Positions 11,049 through 19,981 of a stretch of 36,038 nt of DNA are shown piece after piece. Under the pieces are notes generated by a model. The model saw only the letters and a program-made list of their open reading frames with translations, had not been told where the DNA came from and searched no databases. This DNA comes from Pigoraptor chileana (taxonomy: Eukaryota > Opisthokonta > Filasterea). The position numbers and the translations under genes were made by a program. Location: NCBI GenBank assembly GCA_943704495.1, contig CALSCR010002101.1:6624-42661 (forward strand), written 5' to 3'. Positions within the stretch are counted from its first letter, which is position 1, and each line of letters begins with the position of its first letter.

Positions 11049-11325
11049 TCTCTCTCTCTCTCTGTGACTGTGTATTTGTGATGTTACGATTATATGTGTG
11101 CGTTTGTGTGTGTGATGCTGTATTGTCTGTCATTCAATGTAACTGCGTGGCATTCATTTCCAAGCGTCTTAAATTCCAGTGACTGTCTTTGATGTTCATT
11201 CACGCAACTGTGATGGCGAGACGCTATTGCTTCGTCATTTTGCGGCTGTGAGCATGTGACCTGAAATTAGTGTTGCTTCCATTCACGCAATGTGTTCGTT
11301 GTGACACGTGCACGTGCAGCGTGAA

Positions 11326-11939
11326 ATGCGACGGAAGGAAGGCACTCACAAGCGCGAAAAGCTCGAGAAGGCCGAGCTCACCGAGAAGATCTTTCTTGCA
11401 TTCGAACGCCACCAATTCTACTCGATTGGTGGTCTCGAAGAAGTCCTTGACCAGCCGCAGGTGTGTGGGCGAGTGTGGCTTTGTGATTGGCTGCCGCAAT
11501 ACGCACTCCGATATGCCTTCCCCATTGTGAGTGCATGTGCATCTCCACGCGGTTTGTCGTAATCACTGTCTTTCTTTGTCCCTGTCAGAGGGGTTTTCTT
11601 CCTCCGTTGTGTGGCGATGCGTGGCTTTATACTGCTTTACTGCTCATCGGCAGTGTCATCGTTACATACACTTTCTCGTGTTTGCTGTGGAGCGGGCATA
11701 GCGCCGCGCCTTAAGAAACCGACTTGAATTCCACACTTTCACTATGGCAATCGATCTCATCTCCTATTGTGCACGTCGTGTTTGATGTTCAGGCGCACAT
11801 CAAGGAAACCCTCCGAGACCTTGCCGTGTGTGTCTCCCGCGGACCAAATAAGGGCAAGTGGGAGCTCAGGAGCGAGTACAAGACAAAAACAGCCCGCGGC
11901 ATCGAGGGGTCGGATGCGCAGTCGGATGGCGATGCATAG
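11326..11939 (+). CDS. TFIIF beta (RAP30) C-terminal winged-helix protein, N-terminus not found
   Basis: Two exons, 11326-11460 and 11793-11939, join in phase 0 and encode about 93 residues ending in TAG. The first (ELTEKIFLAFERHQFYSIGG, then EEVLDQPQ) and second (AHIKETLRDLAV, GKWELRSEYK) match the C-terminal winged-helix domain of the general transcription factor IIF beta subunit, including the conserved spacing to the WEL..EYK end. The N-terminal dimerisation domain, which normally makes up most of the protein, is not recognisable in the upstream 480 bases. Either an upstream intron acceptor at 11319 links to an exon I cannot find, or this is a truncated or winged-helix-only gene. The PPR frame cannot splice onto it because the phases disagree. 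The ATG at 11326 is the first in frame. Confidence 0.6.
11686..11735 (+). repeat. Short dispersed repeat, copy 3
   Basis: A diverged copy (TGTGGAGCGGGCATAGCGCC ... GACTTGAATTCCACA) in the TFIIF-beta intron, in the sense direction, 57 bases before the 3' splice site. Confidence 0.75.
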
Positions 11940-12726
11940 TCCATATTGTGCTGTTTTGTTTAGTATCTACGTGTAGCGTCCGTGCGTATGCTTCTTCTTG
12001 TGTGACTGTGTCTGTTCCTGTATCTCTGTAATCCTAGTATGTCTGTGTGTCCTCGGCTACAGTGGATGGCGGAGGCTTTTGCATTCTTTGTGCGAATCGG
12101 ACCGCGATCCCTGCCCCACAACACTACTAATTGACTTGACAACAATTGCCGTTGTGGATGGATGTATTCTGTCAGCACTATGCTGCGCTCATCGCTTGGC
12201 TGTCTCGGATCGGAGTTGTGCGATGTGCTTTTGCGCCGTGCTGTCCTCTTGCTCGTTCTTGGGACTGCAGTGCATTGAAAAACGGGTTGGGGTTACATTG
12301 TGTCCCGCCAAATAATGGTCATTTGTTTTCAAATCAACCGTGTTTGAACATTTGAGCATTGGTGTTGTTGCTTCCCAATGCCCGCATTATAAATGCGCGT
12401 AAAAATTGCCACGCCATTATCTGATCATAATCACATAAGCAGAGCGGAAAGCACCCACCACAGAACAGGGCCATCCAACCTGTGACGAATGCTTGCATGC
12501 GACAGGTCCTCGCTCTCCTCCTCCTCCTTCCTGCATGTTCAAGGTTGCATTACGCACATCCGGCGGCGAGTGCATCATCAATAATGGTGGCATTACTGCT
12601 GCAAAGGCACGCTGGCAACAGACAAGAGTGTGCGGAGGGAATCGCGATTTCAAATGGTGCGGTGCCATTTTTACTGTGTGTGCGTGTGTGATGATCGCCC
12701 GTAGAGCTGCATGCATGCACTGACTC
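11940..12726. other. Convergent intergenic region TFIIF-beta / MAD3
   Basis: This is 787 bases between two convergent stop codons. I see no supported gene, only AT-richer sequence around 12350-12420. Confidence 0.5.
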
Positions 12727-14752
12727 TTACTTCTTTGCAATGGATTCCTTGAGCACATCCTCCTCGATAAACACGGCGAAGGACGGGCCCTTCTTTGGCG
12801 CTGCGACAGCAGAGGGCACCTGCACATCCCATCCAGCAATTCGAAGGTTGACATAATGTAACAGCACGAATCACACCCACATACAGCAATTACACAAACA
12901 AACAAACAAACAAACAAACAAACACAGAAAAATAGAACACAACACAAGCAAGCATAACACACAGACACACAATCGCTGGCCACAGTTGGTACAACACGGG
13001 CGCAATGCCCACCGTGTGCTTGTTCCACTGGGATGGCGCCGCATTATTCTCCTTCGAAGCCTCCCTACGCGATGGCAGGGCAGTCCACGACAGAGGCTTG
13101 GCGCCCGTCGCACTCAATCCGATTCCGGGAACGGATGCGGCCGCAATTGGCGCCATTCCCTTGGGAGCTGGACCAGGTGCGGCCGAAAACTGTGTGTCCA
13201 CAAACACTTGGAATCCACCGCTCTTCTTGTTGTTGTTGTTATTGCTGTTGGCGGTGGCGGTGGCGGTGATAGGTCGCACACCCATGCCCAGCGCTGATCA
13301 TGTGGTTGTGTGCATGCAGCATATTATTTCGTCATACTACTATCAAGTGGGAGGGTATGGCAATTGATCCCACCACGTACAGACGGACGCACACACATAC
13401 ACACACACATACACACACACGCACATACACACCTCCCATTGGCACCGCACCACGCCCAACGACACCGACACCAACACTGACTGGCGGACGCACTGCACTT
13501 TGTGGCTGCGGCTGGCCGTTTTCGGCTGACGGGAGTGCACTGGCACGTGATGCAAGCGGCTGTATGGCGCGTGGATCAGCGCTGTCGGCGGCGGCGTCCA
13601 TCGTGCGCTCAATATGCCGTGCGAGGCGCGTCTGGAACTCGGCGTGGCGGCCCTTGATGTGCTCGAGGGGATATGCGTTCCTGTGGGTGCGGCGACAAAT
13701 TAATTAACTCTACTGTGTCAACCCCCACTGGTTAACCCCACGCAGACAAAATGCAGAAACGGGCCGTGATAACAGGAATGCAACAGTTTAAAGGAGAGCG
13801 CGCGATTGTGGTCAGGTTTTTGTTGGCATAGTGCACAATGCATCGCACGCACCTGTTGATGCCCAAGACGTACACCTCGTCTGCGGCACGCATGTTCTCC
13901 TTTGCTTCGAGTGAGTCGGCCCACGCCTCGTAGAGTGCCGCCACATCTGTCCCGATCCCATTCGCGTTCATGAAGCTGTACACGTCGTCCGCATCGCGGC
14001 AGCAATCGGCCTGTCGTTATCCATCATATGTATTTTCATTGAGTTTTGATCCATGGGAGCAAAAAGTAACCAGCGCACTTTCAAACGGAAATGATGCAGG
14101 ACTCGGGCTTACATAGCTGATCCATATGTTGATGTACCGGGCATCTGTCTTGTATCTGTCCTCATGAACAAATGTGCGCGTGCATCTCTCAAGCACTTCC
14201 TCCCACTGGCGGCCGCCTGTGGGGAGCGCCTGCTGGATCCACGTCACGTGCCTGCAATCCCATGCAATCGTGCGTTTACTTAGGTTGTCAGACATCAACC
14301 GTCACCGACGAGGGCGAGTGAGAGGCAGACAGTGGTTGATTGCAGGTCGAATGACGGCATGAGATTGCCCCCGTCCAAAACATGCGACGCAATACAATAC
14401 AATACCTTGTCCATATCCCCAAGGGGTCCTCGCAGGGCTCGCTCAGCTCTTGTTGGAATTCACTGATACACAGTCGCCGTGTGCGAAACACAGACGGTGG
14501 AGCCACACGCATTCAGCAAGTTGAAATCAAACTCGGCAACAAGTGTCATTCATATGTTGGTTGCACATACCTTTCCCTTTCGCTTATTTCGCGCTCAATG
14601 TCTGTGGGCTGCATCTTGAGTGCGTGCACGAGGGTATCGATCTTCCTTCCTCGTTTCACAGGAGCCACGTTCTCCTTGCTGAGCTCCCATTCATTGCCCG
14701 CATCTTCGCCAATGACAGCACGTGGCTCTTCTGTCTCCATAGATTCTGCCAT
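12727..14752 (-). CDS. MAD3: MAD3 / BUBR1-like spindle checkpoint protein (TPR, two KEN boxes, no kinase)
   Basis: This is a mitotic checkpoint complex subunit, which in other species inhibits Cdc20-APC/C. Exons on the minus strand: 14752-14571, 14462-14406, 14251-14113, 14010-13853, 13680-13433, 13293-13013, 12819-12727, all phase-consistent and giving 385 residues. KEN1 lies in EWELSKENVAPVKRGR (residues about 21-36), directly before the Mad3/BUB1 TPR domain (DPLGIWTRHVTWIQ; ERCTRTFVHEDRYKTDARYI; YSFMNANGIGTD; YEAWADSLEAKENMRAADEV). A linker follows, then an ABBA motif FQVFVD (289-294), KEN2 in ASKENNA (342-344) and a second ABBA motif FAVFIE (369-374). This is the BUBR1-type ABBA-KEN-ABBA cassette. 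The protein ends 11 residues after the second ABBA motif. I see no GLEBS (Bub3-binding) motif and no kinase domain. It lies head to head with the BUB1-like gene. Confidence 0.92.
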
Positions 14753-15113
14753 ATCTTTACATGTACACGCGACAAATCGTTGTGATATGCTGTCCATCGC
14801 TTCTTGGATGCAGAATTACTTTGCAGTTGAACTGGGATAAAATGGCTTTGAATTTTGAATTTTTGAGGCGTCAGCGCCAATTTTGGCACGTGATACATGA
14901 CGGATGGTCACGTGATTTTAGGCGCCAAAAAATCATTCGAATTTTCAAATTGGACCTCCGCTCAACACAGCAAGGAGCAGCGTGAATAACCGCAAAGATT
15001 CAATTCTTTGGTTTCAATTATGAGACATCCTAAGAAGATCATTGCTTCACTATTCCACTTTGATCATCGGCGTTACATTCGTGGAAGCGGCGACGGTCGC
15101 CCCACACGCAAGG
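14753..15113. promoter_or_regulatory. Bidirectional promoter of MAD3 and BUB1 with E2F-like and CACGTG sites
   Basis: All 361 bases between the two start codons are shared. GGCGCCAAAA at 14921-14930 contains a perfect GCGCCAAA (reverse of TTTGGCGC, the E2F/DP consensus). A second GCGCCAA lies at 14874-14880. Two CACGTGA boxes are at 14887-14893 and 14908-14915, the latter a full TCACGTGA. All four sites fall within about 60 bases near the middle of the region. E2F control of mitotic checkpoint genes is known in animals; here it is inference from motif clustering. Confidence 0.55.
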
Positions 15114-18100
15114 ATGAAGACCACCCAGCCCATTCACCCCTTCTCCGATGAGAAGGAAAACAGCAATGTCCCCAGGAACAAAGCGCCGGTGCTGCGGCCC
15201 AGTGCCCCCGCTCTCGGGCACAACATCGAGCCCCACGCGCAGCACAGGTGCGTGATGCGAGTCCCAAAGATGGCAGTAAACGCATTGTGAAACCAAATGC
15301 CCCCGACCTCTTGAAACGCACGGCACTTGCCTGCCCTTTTTGTCATTCCCATATTTCTCATTTCCACAATCCTTTTTGTCGTCTCTTCAAACGCGTACGC
15401 GACAGACCGCCCTCTCAGCAACGTTCCGTGGGTCATGCAGGCGAAGGCGCAGAGGAACCAACGCTCGCGCCCAACGAACGCCTGGGATACAACAAGGATG
15501 CCCTCTTTGTTGGCGCCACGGAGCATTGCTTTGAGGAGCTGCGCGCGTTCCGATGGGCAGGTGGTTGCCCTCTCCACCACAAGAAGAAGAGCGCTGCTCT
15601 CAAGGGGAAGGAGAAGAAGCCGCCGGTGCAGTCATCAGCCCCGGCCACCGCCCATGCGAGCGCAGTCACTGCACCCGCCCCACCCGCACAGACGCACTCT
15701 CGCGAAGAACTCCCGCGTGCGCCTGCGCCATCAGGGCGTGCCCCTGCAACTGTCCCTTTCTTCCCACCGCAGCCATTTGCTGCGTCCAGAGATGCCGTGT
15801 CTGCGTCGCCCGCGCCCCTGCAGCAGCGGGGACCACTCGCGGCGCTTCAGGAACAGTCACCGTTCGGCACGCCATCGTTTGGCGCCGGATTCATGGGTCG
15901 ACCTCCGCTAGCGCCACGCTCGGCGCAGCCTGCACCCGTGGCGCCCCCTCTGCAGCAGCAACACGCGATTGGAGCGCCCACCAATCCCGCGCGCCCGCCC
16001 ACACAATCCGCAACCCCCGTATTCACCGGCAGGCCCTTCACAATGGACAATAGCGGATACGCTCTGTCGCAGCCGTCGCCGACCGTGAATACAAAGGCCG
16101 CCATGAACACCGTGCTCGGGTGGTTTAGTGGTGATATTGAGGGTGATGCGCCAAGCGCAGATCCGTCGCCACTCGCCCTCGGATTCCGCGAGAACTCGCC
16201 TGCACCTCCCGTCCACGCGATGTCGGCTCAGAAGCAGCCGTCGCGCCCTGCATTCGAGATATTCTCGGACCACAATGCAATGGCGGCGCCCCAGCAGCAG
16301 CAACGGGGACAACAGGCACGTGGTGCGCCATTCCAGCCCGCTTTCGAGATTTACACTGAAGAGCAGCCTGCACTGAAGCCGCCCGTTTCGCAGCAGAAGC
16401 CCTCCTTCTCGATATTCTCCGACAATGCCGTGCCTACGACGACTGCGCAGACGCATGTGCCACCCACACGAAAAGCGCTTGCACCACGTGACCTCGTGCC
16501 GTCGTTCAATGCCGCTAATCCGCAGGGAACTCAGCACGGCGCACTCCCGGATGCAAAGTTTGGAATGCGCGCGGAGGAGCAGCCGCGCGTTGTCGCCGCC
16601 GCACCGCCAAGGTTCAATCCCCACTTTGACGACAGCGACGACGACAAGGACGACGATGCATTGGGCGGCGCAGATGAAAACATCAATCCCGAGAATGGGA
16701 TGTGGACTGGGACCCACCGGAGCATTTCCCACACACTCCCCGCAGACATCGATGCCCGCGCCTTGCGACCGGCTGCAGGCCACACAGTGACAGCCGATAT
16801 TGACATGAACGATCCCGCCAACTACTTTGAGGTCAGCGATGACGAAGAGGGCGCGGAAGGCGACGAACTTTTGGATTCAATTGCTCCCCCTGCGCCGCTT
16901 GAGTGGGTATCTCCGCTTGGATTGTGCGCTGTGGACAGGAGAGTGTGGGGACAAATTATTTCTAACACAGCAGAGATGTAGGATTCAAGTAGTGTCTTAG
17001 GCAATGTACCCATGGGCTAACTAACACAACAGAGACCGTTTTGCTTGTCGATCCACTCGTGCTCACAAATTGCTCGTCGTAATTACTGTTGTGCACACAG
17101 CGATGAACCGTTTGAAATCTACGAAGATCCCGCGGCTGCGATGGCCCCCATGGCGACACCATCCACGCGTGCACCGGCGTACACCGCGACAGACGATTTC
17201 GGCATGAGCAATCTGCGCGTCAACGAAACAAAGCACGCGCAGAAGACACAGCAGCAGCAAGACACTGTCAATCCGTTCAGCCCATCCGAAGTGGCAAGGC
17301 TCGTGTCTGCTATTGGTCCCCTCGGGCGTCTCCTTGCCGGCGTCGACGACCGACACACGGACAGCGCTCCTCCAATTGCGGCAAACGCCACGGTTTTGCT
17401 CGGTAAGTACGGCGCTTGTATGATCGCTGTTTAAAGTGAAATGTTTCCTAAATTTCTTAAATTTTTGTAAGAAAGGAAGTACTGGTGACTCTTCTTTCCC
17501 CCACTGTCTGTCATTTCCGTGTGCTTATTATTGGCTTGTCATGACTTGATTCCAAAAACACAGGAGGGCGCCACTATGCAGTCGACCGAGAGTTTGGCAG
17601 TGGCGCTTTTGCGCGCATCTTCCTTGCACGCAAGCTGCATTCGGACGACGACGAAGAGAGCTATGCATTCAAGGTGGACAAATAATTGCCTCGTTTTTGC
17701 TCTATATGCTCAATCCATGGAAGCGCTTTATTATTCACACACACTCACTCACACGCGCACACACACTCACTCACACTCACACTCACTGATATGCACACAT
17801 GCACACACGCACACACTTACTCACTCACATGCACACACGCACACAGCTTGAGTAGATGACGCCAAACTGCCTTGAATTCCACATCTCTCCTGAATGTCTT
17901 GTGATGGTAAAAGAAACAATATTCTTTTCGTGAACATGGGAAATGACTTCTAATTCTTGGGTCGGTATGCCCTTCTGTGTGCAGGTGCAACGACCGGCGT
18001 GCCCCTGGGAATACTACGTGATTAGGGAGTTGCGGCAGCGTGTCAGTGAGGCGCGATTTGAACAGCGGATGGTGAGTGCAGACACAATTTTGGGATGTAA

Positions 18101-19911
18101 TTATTTAATGTGTGCTCGTCGCAATCTACCAATGCCTGCCTGGCAATCTACCAATGCCTGCCTGGTAGAGTGCAGACATACTTGCGCATTGCTGTTGCGT
18201 CTCATCTCTTTTCTGACAGCTGCACATATGTTTTGCAAGACCAGCATTGCACACACAACACAATCCACACGCTGCCCCTATATTAATGCATGTGTCACGT
18301 CCTCGTTTTTCACTCTCTAGCTCTTTGTCTCTCTCCTATATTTAGTCGAGGAGGTATAGCGCCTTGGACACTGACTTGAATCTTGTCTCTTGAGTCGATG
18401 GGCCTGTGTCTCTGGCGATTTGAGTGTTGAAGGTCTCCGTCTCGCGGAGTCCCTAGGCACGTGACACTGACTTGTCAGCCAACACACATTCTCTCCCTGC
18501 TTCAGATGGACTGCTTTGTGGAAGCTCACAACATCCACATATACCGCGACGCCAGCGTTATCATCATGGACGAGCACGACCAGGGATCCCTGCTGGTGAG
18601 CATTGACCCAAACAAGCGAAGAATCTCAGTTGCCCGCCAAAAATATGTGCAAATGGACGGCACACGCCACGCACTAATCCTGTCATTTGTTGTTTATTTC
18701 AATCGAACTTGTGTGTGCTGCATAGGACGTCGTGAATGTGTACGCACGCAACGGCAAGTCGATGGATGAATCGCTCGTCATGTTTTACACGATTGAGATT
18801 TTGCGCATGGTTGAGCACATGCATGCGTGCAGAATTCTCCACGGCGACATCAAGCCCGACAATCTGCTCGTGCGCAGCGACGAAAAGTAAGCGTTGATGT
18901 GCGACACGTGCCGCTGTGTGATAGCACGGCCACAACGATGATGTGTCCCCTGAGAGGTTTTCTGACTTAGTGTCCTACGCTTTTGCTCTGTGCATGTGTG
19001 TCTGTGCCATTGCAGCGAGTCCCTGTCCATCACGTGGAATCCCAGTGGCGACGGCGGTTGGTCTGGCATCGGCCTTGTCCTCATTGACTTTGGGCGATCG
19101 GTGGACCTCCAGCTCTATCCCCAGGGCACCCTCTTCCGGGGCAGCAGCGACACGGAGTCGTTTCAGTGCATTGAAATGCAGGAGGACCGTCCCTGGCTCT
19201 ATCAGGTGTGTTATTGTGTGCGAGTTGCGTGCGTAGGCATGAGTGTTCGTGCGTGTGGGTGTTTGCCGATTAATGTGTTGTGAATGTTTTGTGTGTGTGC
19301 GTGTATGCATGTCGGCGACAACAGCACTTTGCACTTGTATGCAGCCTTTTTGTCTCGGACCCTTGTTCTGATGTCTGTATCCGCGTGCATGGAATGGAAA
19401 TCCCCGCGGGTATGCAGGCCGACACGTATGGTCTTCTCGGGTGCATACACTGCCTGCTCTTCAACAAGTACATGGCTGTAGCAAAGAACCCCACCACTGG
19501 CCGCTGGTGTCTTGCGGAGAAGTTCAAGCGGTGAGTCCATGTCGTGTTTGGACAATGAGTCTGACTTGCCGCAGTATTCCGAGGCTGATTGAATTCTTTC
19601 TGTGTGTGTGTTTGTTTGTGTTTTCTCCGCCGAGTAATTTTGCGTTATTTCATGGCACACAACCACTGCTAATTCCTTTGTTATTTGCACATTGCGGTCC
19701 GCATCGTCATTGCAGTTACTGGCAGGTGGATCTGTGGGAGCGGCTGTTCGACACCCTGCTCAACACACCCCATGACGCTGTGGGTGCAGCGGCACCCCTC
19801 AGCCAGCTCCGCGCATCCTTTGAGAGCTACCTCGTTGGGAATGCGTACAAAGCAAAGACAATCAAGTCTCTCCTCTGTAAGCAGGACATCATGATGTACG
19901 AGTCGCGTTAA
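15114..19911 (+). CDS. BUB1: BUB1-like spindle checkpoint kinase lacking the TPR domain
   Basis: This is a kinetochore checkpoint kinase. Exons: 15114-15247, 15406-16923, 17101-17402, 17564-17673, 17985-18071, 18506-18595, 18726-18886, 19016-19205, 19418-19530, 19716-19911, giving 966 residues in consistent phase. A KEN box sits at residues 14-16 (DEKENSN). A GLEBS-like Bub3-binding motif lies at about 73-95 (YNKDALF, then CFEELRAFRW). Four ABBA-like motifs follow: FEIFSD (328), FEIYTE (358), FSIFSD (379) and FEIYED (555). The C-terminal kinase has a glycine loop FGSGAFA (662), Lys688 in YAFK, HGDIKPDN (786) and DFG (825), and the BUB1-typical segments SSDTESFQCIEMQEDRPW and GLLGCIHCLLFNKYM. 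All catalytic residues are present. The TPR domain that BUB1 proteins usually start with is absent; it is found instead in the divergent neighbour. The gene is convergent with the Speedy-like gene, 70 bases away. Confidence 0.93.
16977..17026 (-). repeat. Short dispersed repeat, copy 4 (antisense)
   Basis: A reverse-complement copy of about 50 bases (TGTAGGATTCAAGTAGTGTC ... CCCATGG) inside BUB1 intron 2. It is the only intronic copy I find that is antisense to its host gene. Confidence 0.75.
17847..17884 (+). repeat. Short dispersed repeat, copy 5 (degenerate)
   Basis: A shortened, diverged copy (CTTGAGTAGATGACGCC ... CTTGAATTCCACATCTCTC) in BUB1 intron 4, sense, directly after a CA-rich run at about 17735-17846. 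Confidence 0.5.
18121..18164 (+). repeat. 22-base tandem duplication in BUB1 intron 5
   Basis: Two identical head-to-tail units of 22 bases beginning gcaatctaccaatgcctg. They are intronic and no function is apparent. Confidence 0.85.
18345..18387 (+). repeat. Short dispersed repeat, copy 6
   Basis: A diverged sense copy in BUB1 intron 5. It keeps the core (TATAGCGCCTTGGACACTG, then ACTTGAATC) and the trailing CT-rich stretch. Confidence 0.65.
18442..18475 (+). repeat. Short dispersed repeat, copy 7 (partial)
   Basis: A second sense copy in the same intron (CGGAGTCCCTAGGCACGTGA, then CACTGACTTG), 30 bases before the 3' splice site at 18505. Confidence 0.6.
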
Positions 19912-19981
19912 TCGTCCGATGCTACAGCCCTATACACTGCGTCTGTACAGAAAATATGAAGAAAATGAGTACCTTGAAGGT

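Larger units (their letters stand above)
10847..11325. other. Intergenic region with (CT)n tracts and two copies of the short dispersed repeat
   Basis: This stretch contains a CT dinucleotide tract at about 10966-10999, shorter CT runs on either side, and two copies of the dispersed repeat annotated separately. I searched it for an N-terminal TFIIF-beta exon and found none. Confidence 0.6.

Noticed and set aside
10844-11330. Splicing of the PPR frame onto the TFIIF-beta exon through the AG/gtaggg at the PPR stop
   Set aside because: The phases do not match; the join would shift the winged-helix exon out of its conserved frame.
12417-13028. Open frame of 203 codons on the minus strand across the MAD3 3' end
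   Set aside because: It overlaps intron 6 and the terminal MAD3 exon in another frame and is rich in intron-derived VCLFVCLF runs.
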